NCBI RefSeq assembly: GCF_000190315.1
Contig: NC_015151.1
Span: forward strand, 1,922,001 to 1,986,000
Reading direction: 5' to 3'
Source of the DNA: Vulcanisaeta moutnovskia 768-28
Lineage (GTDB): Archaea > Thermoproteota > Thermoprotei > Thermoproteales > Thermocladiaceae
DNA length: 64,000 nucleotides
A program made the translations under genes and the position numbers. Shown piece by piece: positions 46,427 through 55,661 of the stretch. The first letter of the stretch is position 1; every line of letters begins with the position of its first letter. Under the pieces are notes generated by a model that worked only from the letters and a program-made list of their open reading frames with translations, was not told where the DNA came from and made no database searches.

Positions 46427-46848
46427 GTGAATAGGTTAGATCCATTGGTGTTCCTGTACTTAATACTTTTCGGCGTTATTTAGTATCTTTTCTTCACGTT
46501 ATCTCCAATTCTAGGCACCTATAATTGCGTAGCCTATGGTTGGTGCCATTGGGGCTCCTAAACCAGGTAGTAAGTAGGATTGGCCTATTTAGACTTAAAG
46601 TTAAGGACCCAAGCTTATGTGCCAGGTGCCCTACAAAGGATTGCGCTAGGGCATGCCCTGTGGGTAATAGTGATTTACCAATAAATTTCATAAGGAGGGG
46701 TTACTATAAATCATCAACGTGCATAGGCGTTGGGGATTACGTTGAGACATGTCCTTACAATAACATATATTTCTATGATGTGAGGATTTGGTTAAGTGAA
46801 AGATTGAATGTTAAGTCTATATCCATTAAACGATTAATTATGAAATAA
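46427..46848 (+). pseudogene. membrane 4Fe-4S protein, decayed 3' part
   Basis: The first piece (from about 46427) encodes a hydrophobic stretch and YNCVAYGWCHWGS but has a TAG after 13 codons. Near 46560 the homology changes frame and continues with SRIGLFRLKVKDPSLCARC, two cysteine clusters and YNNIYFYDVRIWL to the stop at 46848. It looks like the C-terminal part of a NapH-like or polyferredoxin membrane protein. The N-terminal part is absent. A stop, a frameshift and truncation together show a true remnant. Confidence 0.6.
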
Positions 46849-46926
46849 TTAATTTAACATAGGTATAGATAATCAATAGTGAACAAAACACAAGTATTTT
46901 AAAAAATTAAGTCCAGGAAAATATGT

Positions 46927-47409
46927 ATGCCAAACATACCGAGGATCGGTGATGAAGCTCCGGATTTTAATGCTAAGGCACATACCGGCGAGACAATCAG
47001 CCTATCCAGCCTTAAAGGCAGATGGGTGGTTCTATATTTCTTCCCAAAGGCATTTACACCAGGATGCACAAGCGAGACTAAATCCTTCGCAAGCTTATGG
47101 AATAGATTTAGAGATATAGGGGCTCTTGTCATCGGTATAAGTAGGGATGATGTTGGTACATTGGCTCGTTTCGCTAGAGAGTATGGCGTAAACTTCGTAT
47201 TGGTTAGTGATAGTGATGGCATGATAACCAGGAGCTATGGAGTACTGGGACTACTTGGGCTTGCCGTTAGGGTTACGTATATAATAGACCCGAAGGGTAG
47301 GATAGCAGGAATCATCAAGGGCTTTTCCATTAGACCCGATAAACACCCCATTGAGACGCTCAAAGTAATTGAACAAAAATCTCAGGAACAAAGGGACTAC
47401 GTAACTTGA
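46927..47409 (+). CDS. peroxiredoxin of the BCP/PrxQ group, one-cysteine type
   Basis: This 160-residue thioredoxin-fold protein has the peroxidatic motif KAFTPGCTSE with C47, and the Arg in SRDD-like GISRDDVGT. No second cysteine is present, so resolution must come from another thiol or a small molecule. It reduces hydrogen peroxide and organic peroxides. It is downstream of the decayed ferredoxin gene but has its own A/T-rich upstream region. Confidence 0.88.
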   Translation: MPNIPRIGDEAPDFNAKAHTGETISLSSLKGRWVVLYFFPKAFTPGCTSETKSFASLWNRFRDIGALVIGISRDDVGTLARFAREYGVNFVLVSDSDGMITRSYGVLGLLGLAVRVTYIIDPKGRIAGIIKGFSIRPDKHPIETLKVIEQKSQEQRDYVT

Positions 47410-47540
47410 CCTTAATAAGTTTAATTTTATATTTTCATATATTGTTTATTATCTTTTACAGATATCTCAGGGTTTAAGCAACATTAATGGATTAGAAACA
47501 GTTATATTATGCATAATGTTTATTGCTAGACACCTTAAAA

Positions 47541-48278
47541 TTATTTAATCTTTTTAATTGGTAATTTACCATTCCTCAAATCATTTATTAATTGAACAAC
47601 CTCACTTATCGCTGCCTCAAGTATTGCCTTACCCTTCTCTGGGCTTGCCTTTGATGGGTATCCCTGCACAGCCTTCGTATACTCTTGAGCATAAATCTCC
47701 TTACCGTATATCCTAAACCTAGCCTCAACCCACTCATCAGCCGAGCCATCCCTTGGTACCCACTTGACTAAATCTGGATATGCTGCCCAAACCTCACTCG
47801 TCTCATCCTCTGCCGCATGGCCCTCCGGCGTCTCGAGGACCTTCTTCCTAACCTCCTTCGCCAAGTCTATCCACCAATTAATGATTACTATGACCAGGTT
47901 CGTTTCTTTAGCCACGTCCTTAGCTGCCATGCTCAAAGCGTCTACGTTACCTCCGTGTCCATTGATTACGATTAGGTACCTAACGCCGTTTCTGGCGACT
48001 TCCCTGAATATATCCCTATACAGCATGTATAGTGTCTCATTACTTATGGATATTGTGCCTGGAAACTTATCGAGTACGTACGTATTTCCATACCACACAG
48101 TCGGTAATAATAATACATTTGTCCTCTTAGCCGCTTCCTCGGCTATGTACGTAGCCATCAACGCATCTGTCCCGAGCGGTAGATGCGGGCCGTGAGCCTC
48201 AACAATCCCTGTCGGCAGTATCGCCACTGTTTTATCCACCTTCTCGAAGTCAAGCCAGGTAAGTTCCCACCAACGCAT
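47541..48278 (-). CDS. creatininase family amidohydrolase
   Basis: This 245-residue protein has the metal-binding motifs GIVEAHGPHLPLGTDAL (His, Glu, Asp ligands), INGHGGN and the GHAAEDETSEVW region. Family members cleave cyclic amides, such as creatinine or formamidopyrimidine intermediates of archaeal flavin/F420 synthesis (ArfB-like). The latter is more likely in an archaeon, but it cannot be confirmed here. Confidence 0.85.
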   Translation of the reverse strand: MRWWELTWLDFEKVDKTVAILPTGIVEAHGPHLPLGTDALMATYIAEEAAKRTNVLLLPTVWYGNTYVLDKFPGTISISNETLYMLYRDIFREVARNGVRYLIVINGHGGNVDALSMAAKDVAKETNLVIVIINWWIDLAKEVRKKVLETPEGHAAEDETSEVWAAYPDLVKWVPRDGSADEWVEARFRIYGKEIYAQEYTKAVQGYPSKASPEKGKAILEAAISEVVQLINDLRNGKLPIKKIK

Positions 48279-48314
48279 TAATTAGTGAATTGGTGATGCC
48301 TTAAATGCAATACC

Positions 48315-48731
48315 CTAAGGATCCCAGTACTGCCTAGCCCTATCCCTGAGTGCCAGCGTTAGCTCAAGAACCCTCCTATAACTTCTCGACCTAAGTATTT
48401 CATTGATCACGTTTAGGTCCAGGTTTGCATAGCCATTAACAACGACGTTTCTAAAGCCCACCAGCGATTTAACGAAGGATTCCTCATCACTAGTTACCAG
48501 ATCAGCCTCCCTCAACCTCCTGGCAATGCCTGAATAACCCTCTACCGCAATGCCCATGTTTGATAACAACCGCTGGCACAAGTCAATGAATGCCTGAACC
48601 TGCACCTGCAGAGCGTGCATCAACGCCAGCTGGTCGCGCCAATTGTTAAGGTCGTAACCATGTTCAACAAAATCATCGAGTTTCTTGGTCATGTCCTCAA
48701 TAATACCCAATAATTTATCTAGGATTGCCAT
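48315..48731 (-). CDS. HEPN (HepT-like) protein with altered catalytic motif
   Basis: This 138-residue helical protein belongs to the DUF86/HepT group by length and context. The expected R-x4-H-x-Y motif reads R94-N-V-V-V-N99-G-Y101, so the catalytic His is replaced by Asn while the Tyr that is AMPylated in studied systems is kept. RNase activity is therefore probably lost. It overlaps the MNT gene by 13 bases and is co-transcribed with it. Confidence 0.75.
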   Translation of the reverse strand: MAILDKLLGIIEDMTKKLDDFVEHGYDLNNWRDQLALMHALQVQVQAFIDLCQRLLSNMGIAVEGYSGIARRLREADLVTSDEESFVKSLVGFRNVVVNGYANLDLNVINEILRSRSYRRVLELTLALRDRARQYWDP

Positions 48732-49132
48732 CTCATCACCAACGCCCTACCTGCATTACCCACGAGGTCAAGCTTCCTAGCATCAATAAGGAAGTCCTCA
48801 TATATTGAAGCCCTTCTATGCATCCTCAACCACGCATCATCACCAACCATGTACAGTATCACACTATCACCAAAAACCTCATGAATCAGATAACAATCAG
48901 TACTATCACCAATGGGTACTAAATCCACCTTATCCGTACCCAGGTAATCAAACAGGTCAAAGAGTAACCGTGAGTACCTACCTAGGTCAAGCCCTACCAC
49001 GAACTCCACCGCAATATCAACATCCTCACCAAAACCCCTCCTAACCATGGAACCAAAGAAAACCGCATAGTAAATGCCATAATAACTCCATGAAAAATCC
49101 TTTAATTCGCGTAAACTTTCATCCGTATTCAT
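48719..49132 (-). CDS. MNT (MntA-like) nucleotidyltransferase
   Basis: The nucleotidyltransferase core FFGSMVRRGFGEDVDIAV has G27-S28 and D37/D39, which are intact. In characterised MntA/HepT pairs this protein AMPylates the HEPN partner and neutralises it. The gene comes first in the pair and its end overlaps the HEPN gene start. The upstream 190 bases are very AT-rich. Confidence 0.8.
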   Translation of the reverse strand: MNTDESLRELKDFSWSYYGIYYAVFFGSMVRRGFGEDVDIAVEFVVGLDLGRYSRLLFDLFDYLGTDKVDLVPIGDSTDCYLIHEVFGDSVILYMVGDDAWLRMHRRASIYEDFLIDARKLDLVGNAGRALVMRWQS

Positions 49133-49325
49133 GCGTTCATTAAATTATTTGTTTACTAGAATCGATTTTGTCTTAGCATCGTTGTGTTCATATTGCTATA
49201 ATATCATTAAAGTAATATAAAGTAATATATTATAAAATTAAAAACGAATGCTAGAAAGCCATCTATGATGCTTTTAACAATTGTTTTTGTAACTATTTTA
49301 ATATCTAGGTATTAAATATGGGGTG

Positions 49326-51077
49326 TTAGCGTTGGCATTGATAACCAATTACATTACTCAGATAGTAACCGCTACTGTTAATTACAACACCCATAGGCCA
49401 GTACGACGATGCATCTTGGCTGGTTTCAATGGCAGGTGTGCCTACAAACGTCACGTAAAAGCCCCATACACTACTTGGGTTAGTACCAATTTTTACATAA
49501 TAAGTTTGATATATGCCACTTCCTGAGGCTAATCCGCTCAGCATGTAGGTAACGCCAAAGCCTATTAAATGTGCGATTATTGGGTCATCAAGTATGTAGT
49601 CAGCTAATATCTCGGCAATTGCACCACCAACGTCTGGTGCCCATCCAGGTATGACTGGGGTATACGTATTAATTACGTTTTGTATATTATACGTCACATA
49701 ATTATCTGCTACCTGTGCCGGACTGGGTGCATTATTGCACTCGGTTGTTTCTGAAATTAAATTAATGGCTGGGTTATAATAATATGACTGCCCGTCAAGA
49801 AGGGCAAATGCTTTACCAGCAAGTCCTTGCTTTGTTAGCAATGTTAAGGTATTAGTTATTGAGCCGTTACTAATATCAATATATGGATACACATAAAGAG
49901 TACCTGGACTATATGATGAAGAACTTAAACTCAATACCATCGTACCATTAGCTACATAAATTGGTATGCAAGAGCCACCTTGATATAAGCAATCGAGGAA
50001 TGTGACGGCAGCAACATTACCTATTGCTGCGAGGAACAATGAACCTGAACCCGGCACATAATAAGTCGGTGTACCCTTTGAGCATTCCAAGTTAAGGGAA
50101 CTTCCATAGCCAACAGCCACGGAGCCTGTCTCACCACAGAATGAATTTATGTATATATTTATCTCGCTTGAGAATGTAATTGTAGGACTACCTGATGTAA
50201 CTGTCGTTACATAATTATCATTTGAGTAGTTGTATATAGCATATGTTGCGTAGAAGCCACTCCCGCTCTGTGCATAATTTTGGCCTCCTAAGCCTATATT
50301 TATGTACGTAATACCACTACTCCATACATCAGATCCCCAACTCACGAAGAAGAATGGTATTGGCCCATTAAATTCGTAGCAACTCTCCAATTGCCACGAT
50401 GATGAGCTAGGCAGTCCAGGTGGATTGTTTAGGACAACACTATTACCCATGCATGATCCTTCATAGCTATACCCATATGGGTCTGTTGTATTTATCTCGG
50501 CATTACTCATTGTCGTGCTTACAACAGTCTTTGTTATATTTCTTGGTATTGGTAGTGGTTTTGCCATTGTTAGGTTTACCGTGGTCACCATCGCTATGTG
50601 CCTGTTATTAACTATCCAGCCTGGGTCGTAAGGTATTGCCAGTATCATGAACCTGATAGTGTTGGCTTCGTTGGATACGTACGTGACAAATACCAAGAGC
50701 GATGGCCATGCTCCCGTTACATGCCATTCCCCGGCTATCTCCCTAATTAGTGTACCTGTCAGGTTTATGCTCACTGTGCCGGTGCCGTAGTAGTAGCCTA
50801 CGGTGTAGATCTTCGTTGGTGTGTATGCGAATAGGCTGATCGTTATGGGTGCTGGCGTGTTGTTTAGATATGCGTGTATTATGAGTGTTGGCCCTGCGGT
50901 ATTACTTGCGTTGTAGTAATTTATGGTAACCGCCTTGCTTGTGAGTGTCATGAAGGGCTTTGGCTCTGCCTGTGTTTGGGCTAGGGCTGTTAGGGCTATT
51001 GATAGTACGGCTACCGAGAGTATTGCCAGGGCGATTATACGCGTAATGTTGGTTCGCCTGGGCATAATGGTTATCAC
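49326..51077 (-). CDS. large secreted protein
   Basis: A typical signal peptide with basic residues (PRRTNITRI), then a hydrophobic core and an Ala-rich cleavage region at about residue 34. About 550 residues follow, rich in Ser, Thr, Asn, Tyr and Gly, with several cysteines in pairs. The domain order (short strand-rich N-terminal part, then a Cys-rich part) resembles 42088-43827. A TATA-like ATTTATAAG on the plus strand at 51104-51112 lies about 27 bases before GTG 51077. The function is unknown. Confidence 0.6.
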   Translation of the reverse strand: MITIMPRRTNITRIIALAILSVAVLSIALTALAQTQAEPKPFMTLTSKAVTINYYNASNTAGPTLIIHAYLNNTPAPITISLFAYTPTKIYTVGYYYGTGTVSINLTGTLIREIAGEWHVTGAWPSLLVFVTYVSNEANTIRFMILAIPYDPGWIVNNRHIAMVTTVNLTMAKPLPIPRNITKTVVSTTMSNAEINTTDPYGYSYEGSCMGNSVVLNNPPGLPSSSSWQLESCYEFNGPIPFFFVSWGSDVWSSGITYINIGLGGQNYAQSGSGFYATYAIYNYSNDNYVTTVTSGSPTITFSSEINIYINSFCGETGSVAVGYGSSLNLECSKGTPTYYVPGSGSLFLAAIGNVAAVTFLDCLYQGGSCIPIYVANGTMVLSLSSSSYSPGTLYVYPYIDISNGSITNTLTLLTKQGLAGKAFALLDGQSYYYNPAINLISETTECNNAPSPAQVADNYVTYNIQNVINTYTPVIPGWAPDVGGAIAEILADYILDDPIIAHLIGFGVTYMLSGLASGSGIYQTYYVKIGTNPSSVWGFYVTFVGTPAIETSQDASSYWPMGVVINSSGYYLSNVIGYQCQR

Positions 51078-51184
51078 TGTCTTAGGTATTTTTTCTCCCG
51101 ACTATTTATAAGAGATGCGCCCTGCCTTGCCGAGATATGCCTCCAGGGTATTATTAAGTTATTGAGTTTTTCCTCACTAATCGC

Positions 51185-51730
51185 AGTGTAGGTCCATGGC
51201 CTGGGTAGACAATGAAGTCGTTAGGTAACTCCCGTATAACCAGCATATTGATTCCCTGAGCCTTTCCATACTACTTCCCGGCAGGTCTTCCTACCGACAT
51301 TACTTACGAATGGTGTGTCTCCTGTAATTACGAAGTTATCATTTACTATTGATATTAAGCTTGGTGTACGCCCTGACGTGCGTATTACCTTAAGTTAAGT
51401 GGTAGTTCTAAACCTTCACCAATGAATATTGGGTTTGGAAGTTCTGGCTTTGGGAAGCCCCATTCTGGTGCTAATTTATAGAATACTTCCCTCAACTCCC
51501 AATCGAGTCTCTGTGCGCCATAAATGGTATGCCCAAGCGATTCGTTAGTTCCTTAACGGCATTAACATGGTCAAAGCGTAGGTGCGTAGCCACGATGACC
51601 GATGCCTTCCTACTGCCCATAGCCCTTAGTATCCTGTCTGGTTCATCCTCCTGGGTCGATAATTATGCAGGAATCGCCACTGCATACAAGGTGGCAGTTT
51701 GTCTTGAGAGCTGACAATCATGGTCTCTAC
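51185..51730 (-). pseudogene. decayed metallo-beta-lactamase-fold hydrolase
   Basis: In successive frames the minus strand encodes VIVATHLRFDHVNAVKEL, PFMAHR, WGFPKPELPNPIFIGEG, NFVITGDTPF and a final PGHGP-like ending. These track the gene at 35781-36407 segment by segment. There are several frame changes, and the zinc motif HLHFDH has become HLRFDH. So it is a diverged, inactive paralog. Confidence 0.7.
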
Positions 51731-51744
51731 ACTTAGCATTTAAA

Positions 51745-52320
51745 TCACGGCCCCTTACCCAGCCTACCCATTATTGACCAGACCTCGATTGCGCAGGCTA
51801 GTATTGATAGTGACTGTATGGTGGCCCCCACGTAATTGACCACGGACCTATTAATTAGCGCCAATATCACAGCAGCGATGATAAGTAATGCACCCACTAA
51901 CCACATGTACCTAGATGCCCTATGCGTAGCTATGCTTGTGAGCACTCCATAATTACTAACCAGCAGTGCCAGGGCAATTATTAGAAAAGCTATTGATGCC
52001 ACGAACTGCTTAATTAATAGCAGGGCTATGCCAACGACAATAAATACAACGAACGCTATTGGTACATAACCCCTATCAAGACCGCTTCGTATTAGTACAA
52101 CGCCCAGGTATATGTACAGGCCCAGGATCAATGCGAGCGTGATTAACGCAAGCATTGCTATGTTGCTTGGTATGTAAAGCATGAAGTAGGGTAGCGGTAT
52201 GTCCGTGTATATCGTTAGGTAACTAGTTATGAAGAGCCACAGTAGGGATGCAAAGTTAACCAACACAAAACCCACGTAGAACCAAACAAGCTTACCAAGC
52301 ATCTTCGTACTTACGCCCAT
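51745..52320 (-). CDS. membrane protein of unknown function
   Basis: This 191-residue protein has five to six hydrophobic helices spread across its length. No charged active-site motif was found. ATG 52320 fits an A/T-rich upstream region. The family is not recognised. It is divergent from the EamA transporter gene. Confidence 0.6.
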   Translation of the reverse strand: MGVSTKMLGKLVWFYVGFVLVNFASLLWLFITSYLTIYTDIPLPYFMLYIPSNIAMLALITLALILGLYIYLGVVLIRSGLDRGYVPIAFVVFIVVGIALLLIKQFVASIAFLIIALALLVSNYGVLTSIATHRASRYMWLVGALLIIAAVILALINRSVVNYVGATIQSLSILACAIEVWSIMGRLGKGP

Positions 52321-52418
52321 ACTATAAGTACGCCATAGGACGTTCTTAAATCCCTTTCCATTAAATAGTGGGCGTCAGAAATCCTTATAACACTCCACAT
52401 TAATCACGTGATTAGGTT

Positions 52419-53243
52419 ATGAATAATAAACTCCGTGGTTACTTAGCCATGCTTGGTGTCCTAGCCGCCTGGGGTTCGTCTTACTCAATCTCTAAGGTTG
52501 CTATGTATTACATGTCTCCCTTCGTACTCACGATGTATAGGTTCGGCTTTGGCGGTTTATTGCTCTACTTAATTGGTAGGGGTTTGGTGATAAATCGTAG
52601 GTACGTAATAAACGCATTACTTAATGGGGCCTTATTCGTGGTCTTCCTAAACCTCGCCATTAAGTATAGTTCAAACCCAGCCCTGGTCTCCGTGCTCGTT
52701 TATACACAGCCAATCTTCGTACTAATACTATCAATAGCCTTACATGGTGAAAAGCCGACTGTACTGCAGGTAGTTGGTATCATAATGGCATTCAGTGGTT
52801 TATTAATTGCTGTCGGTGTTTATAGCTTTGACATTGGTGACGCCATTGCAATACTTGGTGGTTTCATTTGGGCGCTGGGCACCCATTATTACAGGAGGAA
52901 CTTGGTCCATGAGGACCTCATTAGGTTGAATGCCTCAATGGCGGTCATATCAGCATTAATAGCGGCACCAACGCTCATCATTAACCCGCATATGGAATTG
53001 ACACTGAATGCGGTCGCATGGGGCATAATCGTAGCATTGGTGGCCCAGGTAATGGGCTTCCTACTTTGGTTTCTCGGTGTTAAGGACCTCGGCCCCGTGA
53101 CTGCAAGCTCAATCTCAATACTCGTACCCGCATCCGCGTACTTATTCGCCCTATTAATACTTGGTAAGGTACCTACGGAGATGGAAGTAATAGGCTCGGC
53201 AATAACATTAACCGGCGTCTTAATATCACAGTTAAGGATCTAG
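52419..53243 (+). CDS. EamA/DMT family transporter
   Basis: This 274-residue protein has ten hydrophobic helices in two EamA repeats (about residues 5-125 and 140-270), with WGSSYSISK at the start of the first repeat. The family exports small metabolites, often amino acids or nucleobases. The substrate is unknown. It is convergent with the pilin-like gene at 53250 with only 6 bases between them. Confidence 0.85.
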   Translation: MNNKLRGYLAMLGVLAAWGSSYSISKVAMYYMSPFVLTMYRFGFGGLLLYLIGRGLVINRRYVINALLNGALFVVFLNLAIKYSSNPALVSVLVYTQPIFVLILSIALHGEKPTVLQVVGIIMAFSGLLIAVGVYSFDIGDAIAILGGFIWALGTHYYRRNLVHEDLIRLNASMAVISALIAAPTLIINPHMELTLNAVAWGIIVALVAQVMGFLLWFLGVKDLGPVTASSISILVPASAYLFALLILGKVPTEMEVIGSAITLTGVLISQLRI

Positions 53244-53249
53244 TAAACC

Positions 53250-53705
53250 TCATTGACTCTGTAGGTTCAGGGTTTCGTAAAGAACCTGCTGACCATTTGT
53301 AAATGCTACCTCCGCCGTGTTTATGCCGTAAATCCCTGAGTCGCCGTTATAATCCACGGTGCAATTTCCAACCCTCAACACCGCACCTACGTAATGCGTC
53401 CCATTACTAATTATGGTTAATAACGCCGAGTCCCCAGGTGGTATGATGCATCTATTGTTTGGTGTGAACTCGGCGTTATTGATTACTATGTATGCCAATT
53501 CCACGTATTCCGTGCCTGAATTAATGATTATAAATGTCGCGTTATTCTGTGACATGCTTGGGCCCTCTATCATAACCCTAACGCCAAATGACCTTGATGC
53601 ATTACTGGCTATCCCAAATACCCAAACTACTATTGCTATGGTTAATGTTATTGCTACTACCACGAGTATTATTGTCGTTACTGTATCGCTCAACCCCTCA
53701 CTCAT
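53250..53705 (-). CDS. pilin-like secreted protein
   Basis: Polar N-terminus MSEGLSDTVTT followed by a hydrophobic helix (about residues 12-34), then a beta-rich domain of about 115 residues with two cysteines. This resembles archaeal pilins and small archaellin-like proteins with a short class III leader. No assembly genes are nearby, so it may be an isolated subunit of the system at the left end of the window. Confidence 0.6.
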   Translation of the reverse strand: MSEGLSDTVTTIILVVVAITLTIAIVVWVFGIASNASRSFGVRVMIEGPSMSQNNATFIIINSGTEYVELAYIVINNAEFTPNNRCIIPPGDSALLTIISNGTHYVGAVLRVGNCTVDYNGDSGIYGINTAEVAFTNGQQVLYETLNLQSQ

Positions 53706-53849
53706 TGTGAATATTAAGTTTCAATTCCCCTTAATAAACATTATTCTTAATTATTAAGAGTATAGCCACAATCAACGAGGAAAACGTTAGTAAGGATAAA
53801 ATCATTAAGAAATAAGAAAGATAGCCTATACAATGAATTATAAATTGGT

Positions 53850-54267
53850 ATGAGCATTAGTGCCTTGACTGCAGTACCCATCGTCGTTGGCGTGGTCCTA
53901 GTACTAACGTTGATCGCCTTGTTGAACATATAAAGTGCGCAACTCCCAGCAGGTTCGTGGGTTGGTACGGTAATTAATACACCAAGGTAGCAACTCCTCA
54001 ACCCACTAATCATTGTTAATGGCGAGTTAATTAATATAACCGTGCAGGACCCACTATACACATTCCATCACTATGGGTTCAGACCATACATCCTCAACAT
54101 GCTGGAGACCATTAATCTCAATGGGGGTAGGTATACCGTGTATGCCGTTATAACAGAAGTTCAATGGCGTGGTCGGTTATAATCGGTCTAGTAAGTATTA
54201 CCAATTCCCGGCAGGTCAGGTGACGGACTTTGAGAATCAATACGCGACCAACTTCTGCGGCGGTTAA
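53850..54267 (+). pseudogene. remnant of a secreted protein related to the G1-like protein
   Basis: In one frame an N-terminal anchor of about 27 residues (from ATG 53850) ends in a stop. A second frame encodes a Trp/Val-rich domain with further stops. The final frame ends in TDFENQYATNFCGG, which is close to the ending of the protein at 32443-34041 (ATGFENQYTTQFCS). It is probably a largely deleted relative of that protein. Confidence 0.45.
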
Positions 54268-54324
54268 TGTATGTTTTATGTATTATGTACGTGCAGGTGC
54301 GATACTACTCTCCATTAATTTGGT

Positions 54325-54453
54325 CATTACCTTATTCGTGAGGAATTAGCGAAGAGGCTTGAGGCTAGGTATGAGGAGCTTTTAAGGGATTCACCAATAA
54401 TAAAGGGTAACCTGGCCGTAGAATTCATTAGGGAGGATAGGAATGCGCGGTAA
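54325..54453 (+). pseudogene. VapB-like antitoxin, 3' part
   Basis: The frame encodes REELAKRLEARYEELLRDS and then KGNLAVEFIREDRNAR, a typical helical C-terminus of archaeal VapB antitoxins. Upstream, stops interrupt the DNA-binding part. Its last bases overlap the first codons of the PIN gene, as in functional vapBC pairs. Confidence 0.5.
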
Positions 54454-54886
54454 ATAGATAGTCTGTGATGCCAGTGTTATTGTTTAATGGGTCATTAGGG
54501 AGGATTATAGTGATTACGCTGGTAGAATAAGGATTGACCACATTAGTGGCAGAGTAACTGTCGTAATCCCATCAATAGCGATTACGGAAGTAATGAACGC
54601 ACTTAGAAAGTATTATCTACGTGGGTTGGTTAGCGAGGATTTTATAAGGAGATCATTGGAACTATTAAGAGGTGGTCTTCTCGATATTCGCGAAATAACG
54701 TGGAACTTAATTATGAAGGCCTCGGACTTCTCAATAAAGCACAACGTGACGATATACGACGCTGTGCATGTGGTGCTAGCTATGGAATTAAATACCGTCC
54801 TATACACAGCGGATGAAGCATTAATAAACGCGCTAGGCAACGCTCCGTACATAAGACACGTAAGGGATTACGCATCGTCAACGTAA
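54443..54886 (+). pseudogene. VapC-like PIN-domain toxin with two in-frame stops
   Basis: Read through, the frame encodes a PIN domain: VCDASVIV with the first catalytic Asp, then SIAITEVMNAL with the central acidic residue, and later TIYDAVHVVLAM and TADEAL with the last Asp. A TAG at 54455-54457 and a TAA at 54485-54487 interrupt it. The TAA sits at a position normally Lys (AAA or AAG). All catalytic acids are still encoded, so the loss is recent. The end overlaps the convergent cyclo-ligase gene by 9 bases. Confidence 0.7.
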
Positions 54887-55603
54887 TTTACGTAACTCTG
54901 CCAGTAATGGTATTTCCCTAAGCATTTCCTCGGTCACGTATTCCCAATAAATGCCGACTGGCTTACTATCAACCCTATTCACACGTATCACCCTACTTGG
55001 CGTAACGATAATGTCGACAGATAGGTCAAATGGCTCTTTGGGAATCTCATCGCTCACCAACTGTAGTTCGTGGACGGTGGTTATGACTGGTGTATTCTCA
55101 TTGACCTTATCCATGGCGCTGGCTATTCCCCACTCAATCTCCGCATAACCATGTGACTTACCCAGCCTGCGGCCATTACCCGGGTTTACGGCTACGGAGC
55201 CTACTATAACGAGGTCTATGTTGGGCATATCCCAAGGCTTAATCGGCACACCCCACCTGAACGCACCCCTAATGGTCGAAGCCTCGCCATAGTACTGCCT
55301 CGGTATTCTACGAGGATCAAGCATTAGGAAGCCCTCCCTAATCCTCGGCGTCGGCATTATCAACAACTTACCATTAACTAGCGTCAACTCCCTACATCGG
55401 CGTTGAGGCGAATCTGGATTAATCTTAACCACACGAGCCCTAGTAAACTCAGGCAGTGAAGCGGCTAGTTCGCAAGCTCTCTCGGCACCCACGAAGTTTG
55501 GTATCCTGCCATAGACAGGCCTTGGGAATGTTACTACGTTCCTCTCCTCAAGTAATTTCCAGACTTTCTCCCTAATTGCTTGCTTCGTGCCCTTAATGTC
55601 CAT
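54878..55603 (-). CDS. 5-formyltetrahydrofolate cyclo-ligase family protein, copy 2
   Basis: This 241-residue copy is identical to copy 1 (37585-38322) from the start to about residue 187, where nucleotide divergence begins abruptly. The protein changes follow soon after (for example Pro to Ser, Lys to Asn, Arg to Val in the last 50 residues). The C-terminal tail also differs. Both are full-length, so both may be active. The gene runs on the minus strand in the right copy of the inverted repeat. Confidence 0.8.
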   Translation of the reverse strand: MDIKGTKQAIREKVWKLLEERNVVTFPRPVYGRIPNFVGAERACELAASLPEFTRARVVKINPDSPQRRCRELTLVNGKLLIMPTPRIREGFLMLDPRRIPRQYYGEASTIRGAFRWGVPIKPWDMPNIDLVIVGSVAVNPGNGRRLGKSHGYAEIEWGIASAMDKVNENTPVITTVHELQLVSDEIPKEPFDLSVDIIVTPSRVIRVNRVDSKPVGIYWEYVTEEMLREIPLLAELRKLR

Positions 55604-55661
55604 TATAGGGTCACCTTATTGATCGTGAAAAATTAAATAAAATTACTGCCTATACTCACTC

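Noticed and set aside
49133-49325. AT-rich 190-base gap as a possible replication origin
   Set aside because: It is AT-rich, but no repeated origin-recognition-box-like motifs and no adjacent orc1/cdc6 gene are visible.
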